A stretch of 64,000 nucleotides of DNA from Suttonella indologenes (GCF_900460215.1 NZ_UHIA01000003.1:124001-188000); one strand, 5' to 3'; shown: positions 36,417-45,682, numbered from the stretch's first letter. Made by a program: numbers and translations. The notes: generated by a model not told the origin, from the letters alone.

Positions 36417-37997
36417 ATGGATACCCAAGCTCTCAAACACGCGCTTAATCAATTGCTCGATTCCGCACAATTCGCCGCTTTTGCCGCCGAACACGCGGCA
36501 TTGCTCGCCGAAGTGCAGACGGCTTGGCAGCAATTTCAGCAAGCGCAGACTGCTGCGCCGCCCGCTGATGACGACAGCGGCAGTTTGGACTTACCGAAGC
36601 AGGAAAGCACAATTGCCGCCGATGTGATGCCGTTTATATCCGAACAAGAGGCACACTATTCTGCCGACTTACCCGAAGCGCTCGATAAGGCAGCCCTGCC
36701 GCCCGCCGAACCTTTGCTCATTACCGAAGCGGCAAATCCCGCCCTCGAAGCCATGCTCGGCAATACTTCCCATCAAAACCAATACAGCCCCGATACTATG
36801 CCGATTCATCCCAGCAAAGCCACCGCTCCGCCCCCCGCCGCCCAATCTATCCGCAGCCTCAATTTGCTGCACAATGCCCAAGAAGGCAAAGCCTATGAAA
36901 GCCGCCTGAGTGCGGACATCATCGACGTACAATTCCGCCCCGATTGCGGCCTGTTGTGGGACGGCGAAAAGCACCGCATACACGGCAGCCCCAACCTCAG
37001 CGGCGACGTGCAGGTAGATTTTTATTTCGCTGACCGCCGCCAAGCGCAGCAAAAGCTCTACATCAATCCCAATCCGCAAAGCCTGTGGAAAAACCTGCCC
37101 AGCGACCCGCAGGGCAAATTCGCCAAAACAGACAGCGCCCATGCCGAATTCGACACTGCCGCCGCTGCCCTGCTTGCCGCGCGCCTGCGCGGACGCTCGC
37201 ATGCCCACGTCGGCAGCTTCTGCGATGACGACATCGCCTTTGCCTATTTCGAGGCGCAAGACATCTATCTGTTGACGGTTTCCGACGGCGCCGGCAGCGC
37301 CGCCTTCTCGCGCGAAGGCTCGCGTTTGGCGGTCAATGCCGTGCGAGACAGCATCGGCAAACTGCTGACAGATACCCGACAAAATTATCACCGCTTGGCG
37401 GAAATGGACAATCGGCAACGCCAAGCCACCGCCGAAGCTCTGATTACCGTCGCCGCCTATCAATCCCTTGCCGCGCATCATCAAGCCCTTGACGAAGAAG
37501 TCAGCCTCAAAAGTCTGTCCTGCACCCTCTTAATCGCGCTGGTCTTGCCGCTGCAAGAAGGCGGATTTTTAAGCCTCAGCTATTGGGTAGGCGACGGTGC
37601 CATCGGCATTTACCGCCCCGAAACGCAGGAAATTGTCTTGATGGGCGAAAGCGATTCGGGCGCCTATTCGGGCGAAACCCGTTTTTTAGCCGCCGAATAC
37701 GTGAAAGACACAGGCTTGCAGCAGCGCATTTACCGCCACATCAGTAAGGAATTGCCGCTGCTGTTGCTCATGACCGACGGCGTTTCCGACCCCAAATTTG
37801 AAACCGAAGCCCAGCTTGCCCAAGCCGAACATTGGCAGGCATTGTGGCAGGAACTGCAAACGCCGCTGCAAGCCGAGCATCGCGCCGCCGCCCTTGAAGA
37901 ATGGCTACATTTCTGGTCGCCCGGCAATCATGACGACCGCAGCATCGCCCTGCTTGTTCCCAAGCGCTACCTCGCCGCCACAGGAGATACGGCATGA
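36417..37997 (+). CDS. PP2C-family serine/threonine phosphatase of the TerY-P triad
   Basis: Start at MDTQALKHALNQLL, 2 bp after the TerY stop; a longer upstream frame overlaps that gene fully and is rejected. The 526 residues have a low-complexity N-terminal part (about 1-200). The C-terminal PP2C domain shows metal-binding aspartates in LLTVSDGAGSAAFSREG, VGDGAIGIY, LLMTDGVSDPKFE and HDDRSIALLV. It overlaps the kinase start by 4 bp. Expected to oppose the adjacent kinase in phosphorylation of a TerY-linked target. Confidence 0.9.
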   Translation: MDTQALKHALNQLLDSAQFAAFAAEHAALLAEVQTAWQQFQQAQTAAPPADDDSGSLDLPKQESTIAADVMPFISEQEAHYSADLPEALDKAALPPAEPLLITEAANPALEAMLGNTSHQNQYSPDTMPIHPSKATAPPPAAQSIRSLNLLHNAQEGKAYESRLSADIIDVQFRPDCGLLWDGEKHRIHGSPNLSGDVQVDFYFADRRQAQQKLYINPNPQSLWKNLPSDPQGKFAKTDSAHAEFDTAAAALLAARLRGRSHAHVGSFCDDDIAFAYFEAQDIYLLTVSDGAGSAAFSREGSRLAVNAVRDSIGKLLTDTRQNYHRLAEMDNRQRQATAEALITVAAYQSLAAHHQALDEEVSLKSLSCTLLIALVLPLQEGGFLSLSYWVGDGAIGIYRPETQEIVLMGESDSGAYSGETRFLAAEYVKDTGLQQRIYRHISKELPLLLLMTDGVSDPKFETEAQLAQAEHWQALWQELQTPLQAEHRAAALEEWLHFWSPGNHDDRSIALLVPKRYLAATGDTA

Positions 37998-39493
37998 GCA
38001 ATATCGTTACGCTGACCGCCAGCAACGGCGAAACCATTCAATTTATCAACGAAATCAAAGCACAGGGCGGCATGAAAGACGTGATGTTCGCCCCCGACAA
38101 AAGCTATGTCGTGGCGTTTTTCCGCGACAAACCCGATGCGGCGATGCGCGAAAGACTGGAGATGATTACAGGACGCTACCGCGAGCGCATTTTCAATCAG
38201 GCCGGCGGCGACTATCTGCAAAACCTCTATTGCTGGCCGACCGCGGTGGTCGAGTATGAAGGACGCTTGGGCGTGGTCTCGCCTTTTTACCGCTCCTGCT
38301 TTTTCTTTGAGCACGGCAGCCGCAACAACGACATGCTCGGCATCAAAGGCAAGGACAAAGACGGCAAATGGTTCGCCAGCGCCAACAATCGGCAAAAATT
38401 TTTAGACGAACGCGAATTAGGCGATTGGATGCGGCACATCAAAGTCTGCATCATGCTGGCGCGCGCGGTACGCCGCATGCACATGGCGGGCTTAAGCCAC
38501 AGCGATTTGGGCTATAAAAACTGCCTCATCGACCCCATCACGGGGCAAGCCTGCCTGATTGACATCGACGGCTTGGTCGTGCCGGGCGTGCATCCGCCCA
38601 CCGTGGTCGGCACGCCGGATTTCATCGCCCCCGAAGTCGTGGCGACCGCGCATTTATCCAAAGACGATCCGATGCGCAAACTGCCCAGCCGCACCACCGA
38701 TTTGCACGCTTTGGCGGTGCTGATTTACATGTACCTGCTCTACCGCCACCCTCTGCGCGGCGACAAAATCCACGACCCCGACGACAGTCAGCGCGACGAA
38801 GAACTGAGCATGGGCGAAAAAGCCCTATTTGTCGAACACCCCACAGACAGCAGCAACCGCATCAAAAGTAAGCATTTGAAACCTAGCGAACTGCCTTGGA
38901 AAGACACCGCCAAAATCCCCTACAGCGTCTGCGGGCCCTATATCGCCAAACTCTTCGAACGCGCCTTTATCGACGGTCTGCATCAGCCCGCCCTGCGCCC
39001 GACCGCCGATGAATGGGAAAACGCCCTGATTAAAACCGTGGATTTGCTTCAGCCCTGCGCCAATCCGCGCTGCGAACAGAAATGGTATGCCTTCGACAAC
39101 AGCCGAAGGCCGCATTGCCCCTTCTGCGGCACCGCGCATCAAGGCAAACTGCCGGTCTTAAACCTCTATTCCGCCACGCCCAACGGCAGCTATCGTCCCG
39201 ATAATCACCGCATCATGGTCTATAGCGGACAATCGCTGTTCAAATGGCATGCCGACAGCAACATCTTCCCCAATGAAAAAATCAGCGCCCAAGACGCCAA
39301 ACGCATCGGCTATTTTGTGCTGCATCAGGGCGATTGGTGGCTGGTCAATGAAGGACTGCCCGAGCTCTATGACGTCGGCAATAAAAGCGCGGTTGCCATC
39401 GGCGATAAAGTCAAACTCACAGACAATGCCCAAATCCTCTTGCAAAAAGGACAGGGCGGACGCCTGATTATGGTGCAAATGGCAGGACGGTAA
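37994..39493 (+). CDS. Protein kinase of the TerY-P triad
   Basis: The 499 residues carry a kinase-like fold with catalytic loop HSDLGYKN (about 169-176) and, in place of DFG, DIDG (about 190-193). GTPDFIAPEVV is the activation-segment/APE region. A zinc-ribbon-like CANPRCEQ...CPFCG lies after residue 350, followed by a C-terminal beta-rich domain. A classical glycine loop and beta3 lysine are hard to see. Translationally coupled to PP2C (ATGA). Such kinases accompany TerY-C and PP2C in Ter loci. Confidence 0.85.
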   Translation: MSNIVTLTASNGETIQFINEIKAQGGMKDVMFAPDKSYVVAFFRDKPDAAMRERLEMITGRYRERIFNQAGGDYLQNLYCWPTAVVEYEGRLGVVSPFYRSCFFFEHGSRNNDMLGIKGKDKDGKWFASANNRQKFLDERELGDWMRHIKVCIMLARAVRRMHMAGLSHSDLGYKNCLIDPITGQACLIDIDGLVVPGVHPPTVVGTPDFIAPEVVATAHLSKDDPMRKLPSRTTDLHALAVLIYMYLLYRHPLRGDKIHDPDDSQRDEELSMGEKALFVEHPTDSSNRIKSKHLKPSELPWKDTAKIPYSVCGPYIAKLFERAFIDGLHQPALRPTADEWENALIKTVDLLQPCANPRCEQKWYAFDNSRRPHCPFCGTAHQGKLPVLNLYSATPNGSYRPDNHRIMVYSGQSLFKWHADSNIFPNEKISAQDAKRIGYFVLHQGDWWLVNEGLPELYDVGNKSAVAIGDKVKLTDNAQILLQKGQGGRLIMVQMAGR

Positions 39494-39515
39494 GTTATTT
39501 TTTCAAGGCTTGGCA

Positions 39516-39558
39516 TATAATGCGCGCCAACAGCCGCCGCTCTGACGGCTGCCTTTTT
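39516..39558 (+). promoter_or_regulatory. terC upstream promoter and hairpin
   Basis: A perfect TATAAT (39516-39521) lies 22 bp after the kinase stop, with a poor -35. A hairpin CAGCCG/CGGCTG (39531-39551) with CCTTTTT follows, about 23 bp before the terC ATG. It could end kinase readthrough or attenuate terC. The leader is too short for a yybP-ykoY manganese riboswitch. Confidence 0.45.
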
Positions 39559-39580
39559 CACCCCTCTTTACAGGATATTT

Positions 39581-40690
39581 ATGAACGAGACTTTAGCGAG
39601 CACAAACAATGCTCTACCCTCACTCGGCTTTCCGATTGAAACCGTCTTAATCTTCGCGATTTTTTCCATCGGCGCCATCATCGTGGATTTATACGCCCAC
39701 CGCGATGACAAACCCCTGTCCCTGAAAAGCGCCTCCATCTGGTCGGTTTTCTGGATTTTGGTATCGATTGCCTTCGGCCTCTATCTCTGGATGCACCACG
39801 GCAGCACTTATGCCAGCCTCTTCTTTACCGGCTATGCGCTGGAAAAAGTGCTGTCGGTGGATAATCTCTTCGTCATGATGGCGATTTTCACATGGTTTAA
39901 AGTGCCGGACGGCTACCGCCACCGCGTATTGTATTGGGGCATTATCGGCGCCATCGCCTTCCGTATGGTCTTTGTGGCAATCGGCACAGGTTTGCTTGCC
40001 CTCGGACCTTATGTAGAACTGATTTTCGCCGTCGTCGTGGCATGGACCGCCGTGATGATGCTTAAAAGCGGCGAAGAAGAGGAAGAAAACGAAGACTATT
40101 CCGAGCATTTGGCCTATCGCTGGGTGCATAAATACTTCCCCGTCTGGCCGCGCCTGCATGGACATAACTTCTTCCTCAATAGCGAAGAACTCGCCGCCGC
40201 GCGCGCCAAGCACCCCAACGTGCATTTAGAGCTGGCAGGCGAAGACCTCAAACACCCTGAAAACAGCCATCCGCATCCGCTGAAAAAAGGCACATGGGTC
40301 GCCACGCCGCTCTTTTTATGCTTGGCGGTCATCGAATTATCAGACGTGATGTTCGCCTTCGACTCCGTGCCGGCGGTGATTGCGGTTTCTAAAGAACCCC
40401 TGATTGTCTATAGCGCGATGATGTTTGCGATTTTGGGTCTGCGTACCATGTATTTCGTTTTGGAAGCGCTCAAAGGCTATTTGGTGCATTTGGAAAAAGC
40501 GGTGATTGTGCTGCTCTTCTTTATCGCCTTTAAGCTCGGCTTATCCGCGACGAACCACATCTTCCATCACGGCTGGGACATCTCGCCCAATGCGTCTTTG
40601 ATTGTGGTCTTAGTCGTTCTAGCCATCGGCATTACCGCTTCATTTATTTTCCCTGAAAAAGATGAAGACGAAGACAGCCCGAACAGCTAA
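39581..40690 (+). CDS. terC: TerC family integral membrane protein
   Basis: TerC proteins are inner-membrane metal-ion transporters or scaffolds of Ter complexes; relatives export manganese. The 369 residues form about nine membrane spans. Signature segments are GYALEKVLSVDNLFVMMAIF, with its conserved acidic residues, and VIELSDVMFAFDSVPAVIAVS. A charged cytosolic loop (EEEEENEDYSEH) lies between. A strong terminator follows, so terD and later genes have their own promoter. Confidence 0.95.
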   Translation: MNETLASTNNALPSLGFPIETVLIFAIFSIGAIIVDLYAHRDDKPLSLKSASIWSVFWILVSIAFGLYLWMHHGSTYASLFFTGYALEKVLSVDNLFVMMAIFTWFKVPDGYRHRVLYWGIIGAIAFRMVFVAIGTGLLALGPYVELIFAVVVAWTAVMMLKSGEEEEENEDYSEHLAYRWVHKYFPVWPRLHGHNFFLNSEELAAARAKHPNVHLELAGEDLKHPENSHPHPLKKGTWVATPLFLCLAVIELSDVMFAFDSVPAVIAVSKEPLIVYSAMMFAILGLRTMYFVLEALKGYLVHLEKAVIVLLFFIAFKLGLSATNHIFHHGWDISPNASLIVVLVVLAIGITASFIFPEKDEDEDSPNS

Positions 40691-40732
40691 ACAAAGGTCG
40701 CTTGTTTGACGCAGCGCCGAAAGCCTAAACAA

Positions 40733-40760
40733 GGCCGCTTGTTTCAAGCGGCTTCTTTTT
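40733..40760 (+). terminator. Terminator after terC
   Basis: GCCGCTTG/CAAGCGGC stem with a TTT loop, followed by TTCTTTTT, 43 bp after the terC stop. Confidence 0.88.
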
Positions 40761-40844
40761 ATCCGCCAAGGCAGATACAATGTTTCAAGATGATGCTTTA
40801 AACACAGGCAAAAAAATGGCAAATAAATATCTAAGGAGTAGGAA

Positions 40845-41423
40845 ATGGCAGTTAGCCTCAGCAAAGGTCAAAACGTATCCCTAAGCAAAACCGACCCCAG
40901 TCTCAAGCATATTTTAATCGGCTTAGGCTGGGACGCGCGCAGCAGCGACGGACAAGATTTCGATTTGGACGCCAGCGTTTTTATGACGGCGGAGAACGGC
41001 AAAGTGCCTTCCGACAGCCATTTCATTTTCTACAATCAATTGCAATCGCCCTGCGGCTCGGTCAAACACACCGGCGACAACCTCACGGGTGAAGGCGACG
41101 GCGATGACGAAAGTCTGATTGTCGAGCTGGAAAAAGTGCCGGCAAACATCAAATCGCTGTTGATTACCGTCACTATCCACGACGCCGAAAACCGCCGCCA
41201 GAATTTCGGACAAGTCCGCAATGCCTTTGTGCGCTTGGTCAATCATGAAAACGGACAGGAAGCGCTGCGCTTTGATTTGTCCGAAGATTACAGTACGGAA
41301 ACCGCCATGGTATTCGGCGAAGTTTACCGCCACAATGGCGAATGGAAATTCCGCGCCATCGGGCAGGGCTATGCAGGCGGTCTGCTTGCGCTGTGTCAGC
41401 AATACGGCGTGAATGTCGGTTAA
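40845..41423 (+). CDS. terD: TerD-family calcium-binding stress protein 1
   Basis: The 192 residues match the TerD/TerE/CABP family. Typical segments: [44 protein letters not shown] (acidic metal-binding loop) and [19 protein letters not shown]. TerD proteins are cytosolic and linked to tellurite, phage and colicin tolerance. AAGGAG lies 8 bases upstream. First of four closely spaced genes. Confidence 0.94.
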   Translation: MAVSLSKGQNVSLSKTDPSLKHILIGLGWDARSSDGQDFDLDASVFMTAENGKVPSDSHFIFYNQLQSPCGSVKHTGDNLTGEGDGDDESLIVELEKVPANIKSLLITVTIHDAENRRQNFGQVRNAFVRLVNHENGQEALRFDLSEDYSTETAMVFGEVYRHNGEWKFRAIGQGYAGGLLALCQQYGVNVG

Positions 41424-41453
41424 TTTTTTACTCAACCTAACAGGAGAAACACT

Positions 41454-42029
41454 ATGGCAATTAGTTTACAAAAAGGCGGCAACGTCAGCTTGAGCAAAGA
41501 AGCCCCAAGCATGAGCAAAATGATTATCGGCTTAGGCTGGGACGTGCGTGCCACCGACGGCGCCGATTTCGACTTGGACGGCAGCGCCTTCTTGCTCAAT
41601 GAAAGCGGCAAAGTGCGTTCGGACGCCGACTTCATTTTCTACAATCAAAGCAAATCCGCCGACGGCTCCGTCGAACATACCGGCGACAACCGCACCGGCG
41701 AAGGCGATGGCGACGACGAGCAAATCATCATCGATTTAGGCAAAGTGCCGGCGGACGTACAGAAAATCGCGATTTCCGTCACCATTCACGATGCCGAAGC
41801 CCGCGGACAAAACTTCGGCATGGTTTCCAGCGCCTTTATCCGCTGCGTCAATGCCGACGGCAATAGCGAAATCGCGCGTTTCGATTTATCGGAAGACGCT
41901 TCTGTGGAAACCGCGATGATTTTCGGCGAAGTTTATCGCCATAACGGCGAATGGAAATTCAAAGCCATCGGACAGGGCTTTAAAGGCGGCTTAGGACCTT
42001 TGGCAAAAAATTACGGCGTCAACGTCTAA
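41454..42029 (+). CDS. TerD-family calcium-binding stress protein 2 (TerE-like)
   Basis: The 191 residues are a close paralogue of the gene before it: [39 protein letters not shown] and [19 protein letters not shown]. The acidic loop is intact. It may correspond to terE, but family members are hard to separate by sequence. AGGAG lies 8 bases upstream, and the AIM24 gene starts 3 bp after its stop. Confidence 0.92.
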   Translation: MAISLQKGGNVSLSKEAPSMSKMIIGLGWDVRATDGADFDLDGSAFLLNESGKVRSDADFIFYNQSKSADGSVEHTGDNRTGEGDGDDEQIIIDLGKVPADVQKIAISVTIHDAEARGQNFGMVSSAFIRCVNADGNSEIARFDLSEDASVETAMIFGEVYRHNGEWKFKAIGQGFKGGLGPLAKNYGVNV

Positions 42030-42032
42030 TTT

Positions 42033-42737
42033 ATGAGCATTTTCAGCATTACGAGCGAAAATGACCCCTTCCTGCATATCAGCCTCGAGCAAGGCGAAAG
42101 CATTTCCTGCGAAAGCAATGCCATGGTCATGATGGAAAGCGCCTTAGCGCTTTCCGGTCGTATGCAGGGTGGGATTTTAAGCGCATTGGCGCGCAAATTG
42201 GTCAACGGCGAGAGCTTTTTCCAGCAGCACATCAAAGCGGTGCGCGGCAAAGGCGATTGCCTGCTCGCCCCCAATTTTCCCGGCGCGATTGAAGTGCTTA
42301 AAGTAGGCGAAACGCAATATAAAATTGCCGACGGCGCCTATCTTGCCGCCGATGAAGGCGTGGCAGTAACCGCGCAAATGCAAAGCCTCGGTACTGCCGT
42401 CTTCGGCGGCAGCGGCGGTTTTTTCATCGGGCAAAGCAGCGGCAAAGGGCAATTAGCCGTTTGCGGCTACGGCACCTTATTTACGCTTGACGTCAGCCCC
42501 GATAATCCCATAACCATCGACAACGGTCATGTGGTGGCATGGGACAGCCGCCTGCACTATAAAATCGCGCTCAATACCGGCTCGCAAAGCCGCGGACTAT
42601 TGGGCAACATCGTCAACAGCATGACCAGCGGCGAAGGCGTAGTGCTGAAATTTTCCGGCAGCGGCAAAGTCATTATTTGCTCGCGCAATATGAAAATCAC
42701 GCCCTTGGGCGCGATGAATTCACAATCCAGGAATTAA
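42033..42737 (+). CDS. AIM24 family protein (TIGR00266-like)
   Basis: The 234 residues show the beta-helical AIM24/TIGR00266 pattern: HISLEQGESISCESNAMVMME near the N-terminus, GGILSALARKLVNGESFFQ and GSGGFFIGQSSGKGQLAV in the middle and GLLGNIVNSMTSGEGVVLKFSGSGKV at the end. Function is unknown; AIM24 proteins often sit with TerD genes and may share phospholipid or metal-linked roles. It is embedded between two terD genes, with 3 bp and 1 bp gaps. Confidence 0.88.
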   Translation: MSIFSITSENDPFLHISLEQGESISCESNAMVMMESALALSGRMQGGILSALARKLVNGESFFQQHIKAVRGKGDCLLAPNFPGAIEVLKVGETQYKIADGAYLAADEGVAVTAQMQSLGTAVFGGSGGFFIGQSSGKGQLAVCGYGTLFTLDVSPDNPITIDNGHVVAWDSRLHYKIALNTGSQSRGLLGNIVNSMTSGEGVVLKFSGSGKVIICSRNMKITPLGAMNSQSRN

Positions 42738-42738
42738 G

Positions 42739-43317
42739 ATGGGTATCAATTTAGAAAAAGGACAGAAAATCTCGCTTGCCAAAGAAGCGGGCGGCGAATT
42801 AAACAGCGTTGTTATGGGCTTAGGTTGGGATGCGGTCAAAAAAAGAGGCTTTTTAGGCTTTGGCGGCGGTGGCGAAATCGATTTGGACGCCTCCTGCTTT
42901 TTATTTGACGAGCAAAACGAATTGCGCGATCTCGTCTATTTCGGACAACTGCGCAGCCAAGACGGCTCTATCCAACACAGCGGCGACAACCGCACCGGCG
43001 AAGGCGACGGCGACGACGAGCAAATCGCGGTAGCCCTCACGCGCATTCCCGCGCATATCAAAACCTTGGTCTTTACCGTCAGCAACTACACCGGACAAGA
43101 TTTCAGCAAAGTGGAAAACGCCTATTGCCGCCTCATCAACGGACAAAACGGACAGGAAATCGCGCGCTACAACCTCTCCGCGCAAGGCAAGCACACCGCG
43201 CAAATCATGGCGAAAATCTACCGCCACAACGGCGAATGGAAAATGCACGCTATCGGCGAAAACAGCCAAGGCGCCACACCGGACAAAATCGTACCGCGCA
43301 TTCTGCCGCATCTCTAA
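42739..43317 (+). CDS. TerD-family protein 3 (TerX/TerZ-like)
   Basis: The 192 residues are more divergent than the first two TerDs. A glycine-rich insertion (KRGFLGFGGGGEIDLDAS) lies in the first half. The acidic loop [17 protein letters not shown] and [15 protein letters not shown] remain. The insertion matches the TerX/TerZ subgroup. It is the last gene before a terminator and a block of mobile repeats. Confidence 0.9.
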   Translation: MGINLEKGQKISLAKEAGGELNSVVMGLGWDAVKKRGFLGFGGGGEIDLDASCFLFDEQNELRDLVYFGQLRSQDGSIQHSGDNRTGEGDGDDEQIAVALTRIPAHIKTLVFTVSNYTGQDFSKVENAYCRLINGQNGQEIARYNLSAQGKHTAQIMAKIYRHNGEWKMHAIGENSQGATPDKIVPRILPHL

Positions 43318-43333
43318 TCCGCCACTTGATGAC

Positions 43334-43366
43334 ATTCAGACAGCTTCGCCTGTCTGAATATTTTTA
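43334..43366 (+). terminator. Terminator of the terD operon
   Basis: ATTCAGACAG and CTGTCTGAAT form a 10-bp perfect stem with a six-base loop, followed by ATTTTTAT. Confidence 0.9.
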
Positions 43367-43451
43367 TAATCTCTTTACATAAAAATGGGATTTAGAGATG
43401 CGCATTTTGACATTAAGAGACTATAAAAATATTCGCCAATTTTCTTAGTGG

Positions 43452-43561
43452 TATAGTCGGAGAAGTGGAAAAGTAGTACAAGGCGGCGAGCCGTAGACAG
43501 TACAAGAGCGTACGGCAAGGCGAGCCAACGCCGTAATACTTTTTCAATTCTTCGACTTATA
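43452..43561 (-). repeat. Correia-like repeat, copy 2 (uninterrupted)
   Basis: A 110-bp element. The left end is TATAGTCGGAGAAGTGGAAA and the right end is an inverted relative ending TTCTTCGACTTATAG. The interior CAAGGCGGCGAGCCG..GTACGGCAAGGCGAGCCA is the Correia-type core. It serves as the empty-site reference for the interrupted copy at 45683. The 43318-43818 gap holds only repeats and the terminator. Confidence 0.85.
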
Positions 43562-43602
43562 GTTTGCAAAGCAAACCGCCGCAACGGGATTGCCTTTTTT
43601 TG

Positions 43603-43650
43603 GTTACTTTTTTTTTGGCAAGGCAAAAAAAGTAACGCCCAGCGCAGCGT
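43603..43650 (+). repeat. GTTAC palindromic repeat, copy 2
   Basis: A long near-perfect stem GTTACTTTTTTT/AAAAAAAGTAAC followed by GCCCAGCGCAGCGTCAAA, the same tail as at 33384-33432. The stem sequence differs between copies, but pairing is kept. Confidence 0.75.
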
Positions 43651-43682
43651 CAAACATCTCTAAAAAATAGAGATACGCCTAA

Positions 43683-43775
43683 TATAGTCTCTTAACTTCA
43701 AAATGAGATTATTCTAAGCGCTTCTCCTGACAAAATGTGTATCTCTAAGTCTCATTTTGAAGTTAAGGTACTATA
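43683..43775 (+). mobile_element. 93-bp MITE, copy 1
   Basis: Ends TATAGTCT and ACTATA enclose perfect inverted repeats CTTAACTTCAAAATGAGA/TCTCATTTTGAAGTTAAG. It carries no gene. Two other copies of the same length lie at 45705 and 47485. It ends 43 bp before the PRTase gene and might influence its expression. Confidence 0.9.
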
Positions 43776-43818
43776 GAAACACCATCACCTCTAATTTAAT
43801 TGAATTATTTTCAACACC

Positions 43819-44931
43819 ATGCAACAAACTCATCATCTCCCTACTGGCACTCTGCAACTCAATATTCATCATAGCGAACTGCCGCCCGATGCGCTGTTCG
43901 GCATTGGCGCGCGAGACAATCCCAAACGCGCTTTTCTATTCGTCAGCAAAGTGCTGGGCAAGCATTATCCTGTCGGCACCGAAACGTTTGAGCATATTTA
44001 TCAATCCCTTGCGGCAAAACTCCCTGCTCCCGAAAGCAAAATCACGCTCTTTATCGGCATGGCGGAAACCGCCACCGCCCTCGCCCAAGGCGTCTTTGAA
44101 GCATGGCTGAAGCGCTATCCGCAAGCTCAAGCCCTATATCTGCACAGCAGCCGCCTGCGCGCGCAAGGGCATGTCCTCTGCGAATTTGAAGAAAGCCACA
44201 GCCACGCCAGCCGTCAATTACTGCATCTGCCCGCATCGCCGCGGCTATCGGCGCTTTTTCAGCAGGCGCAGCGCCTTGTGCTGATTGATGACGAGCTCTC
44301 CACAGGGCGCACTTTTCGGCAATTACATCAGGCATTGCAGCGACATTTGCCGCAGCCGCTCGAGCAGCATTGGCTCTGTCTGACCGATTTTTGCCGACAA
44401 GACACACCGGACATTCAGCGCCACAGCCTCTTGCAGGGCGATTGGCACTTTACGCCGCATCCCTCGATTGCTGACACGGCGCCTGCGGCGGCAGCCCAAA
44501 GCCGAGAAGCACCGCAAATCATCGACAGCGGCTGCGGACGCACGGGCATAGATCGTCCTTTGCACATCAATCCCGAGCAAATCGCCCATTATGCCGCCGC
44601 CCACCGCAGCGGCGAACGCGTTCTGGTATTGGGCACAGGCGAATACATCCACCCTGCCGCCCTTTTTGCGCAGGGGCTTGCCGCCCAAAGCGCGGCGCAA
44701 TTTTTTCTGCAATCCAGCACCCGCTCGCCCGCGCAAGTCTGGAACATCCTGCAACACAAATGCGCCTTTGCCGACCCTTATGACGAAGGCATTCCCTATT
44801 ACCTCTACAATCTCGCCGCCCCCGATTGCTATGATCGCATCTATATCTGCCATGAGCATGCGGCAAATTCGGCGCTTAGTGCCTGTGCCGCAGAACTGGG
44901 CGCGCAACTCATCCGACCGGAATTCCTATGA
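43819..44931 (+). CDS. Phosphoribosyltransferase-TRSP domain protein, Ter-associated
   Basis: The 370 residues have an N-terminal PRTase-like domain with a PRPP loop LVLIDDELSTGRTFRQL (about 155-170) and FIGMAETATALAQG, and a C-terminal TRSP-type domain containing GERVLVLGTGEYIHPAALFAQGL and FLQSSTRSP. This pairing is characteristic of the predicted nucleoside-like pathway in Ter loci. The ribosome site is weak. Its end overlaps the HAD gene by 4 bp. It sits on the opposite edge of the island from the StiP and CitE-like genes. Confidence 0.85.
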   Translation: MQQTHHLPTGTLQLNIHHSELPPDALFGIGARDNPKRAFLFVSKVLGKHYPVGTETFEHIYQSLAAKLPAPESKITLFIGMAETATALAQGVFEAWLKRYPQAQALYLHSSRLRAQGHVLCEFEESHSHASRQLLHLPASPRLSALFQQAQRLVLIDDELSTGRTFRQLHQALQRHLPQPLEQHWLCLTDFCRQDTPDIQRHSLLQGDWHFTPHPSIADTAPAAAAQSREAPQIIDSGCGRTGIDRPLHINPEQIAHYAAAHRSGERVLVLGTGEYIHPAALFAQGLAAQSAAQFFLQSSTRSPAQVWNILQHKCAFADPYDEGIPYYLYNLAAPDCYDRIYICHEHAANSALSACAAELGAQLIRPEFL

Positions 44932-45665
44932 GCAGCATCATTTTATTTACCGATTTAGACGACACTCTGTTTAACAGCTGCCGCAAGAAATCCCCGACCG
45001 CCGACAGCCAAGCCCTCGCCTTTTTGCAAGACGGCAGCCCCATTTCCTACGCCGACCGCAAACAGCAGCAATGGCTGCAACATTGGCTGACACACAGCCG
45101 CCTCATACCGGTTACCGCACGCAATTTGGACAGCTTCCGCCGCGTGAATATCGCCTTTAAACATCATGCCGTTATCAATTATGGCGGTATCATTTTGCTG
45201 CCCAACGGCAGTATTGACGAAGACTGGTTTCAACGCAGCGAAAATGCTGCCCGCGGCAGCCACAGCCGCTTAAAGGCACTTGCCGACAGCCTGCGGCAAC
45301 TACCCACCACCCTTTATGACGACCTGCATATCCGCCTCATCAGCGATATGGGCATTAGCTTTTATCTGCTGGTGAAATCGCGCAGCCAGTATCAAGTAAA
45401 TCTGGAGCAAGCCGCCGCCTGCCTACGCAGCCAACTACTGCCCGCAGAACAATTACACCTCAATGCCAATAATCTTGCCGTACTGCCGCCGTGGCTGGAC
45501 AAATCCCAAGCCGTTGAAGAACTTCTGCGCCGCTTTCGCAAGCAAGACCCTGATTTGCTGTGCATCGGCATGGGCGACAGCTTAATCGACCTTGCCTTCA
45601 TGCATTGCTGCGATTATCTGATTGCGCCGCAAGGCAGCCAAATCAGCGCTGCGATAAAGCATTAA
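44928..45665 (+). CDS. HAD-superfamily hydrolase, Ter-associated
   Basis: The 245 residues begin with a HAD motif I, LFTDLDDTLF (catalytic aspartates D and D+2). Motif II TAR and motif IV GMGDSLIDLAFM are present. Small Cof-like cap region in between. The ATG overlaps the PRTase-TRSP stop by 4 bp, so the two act together, probably dephosphorylating a sugar-phosphate-type intermediate. Substrate unknown. Confidence 0.88.
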   Translation: MSSIILFTDLDDTLFNSCRKKSPTADSQALAFLQDGSPISYADRKQQQWLQHWLTHSRLIPVTARNLDSFRRVNIAFKHHAVINYGGIILLPNGSIDEDWFQRSENAARGSHSRLKALADSLRQLPTTLYDDLHIRLISDMGISFYLLVKSRSQYQVNLEQAAACLRSQLLPAEQLHLNANNLAVLPPWLDKSQAVEELLRRFRKQDPDLLCIGMGDSLIDLAFMHCCDYLIAPQGSQISAAIKH

Positions 45666-45682
45666 AAAGTATGTATTTCTTG

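Noticed and set aside
39494..39580. Manganese (yybP-ykoY) riboswitch before terC
   Set aside because: The leader is under 65 nt and lacks the conserved loops; only a simple hairpin with a T-run is seen.
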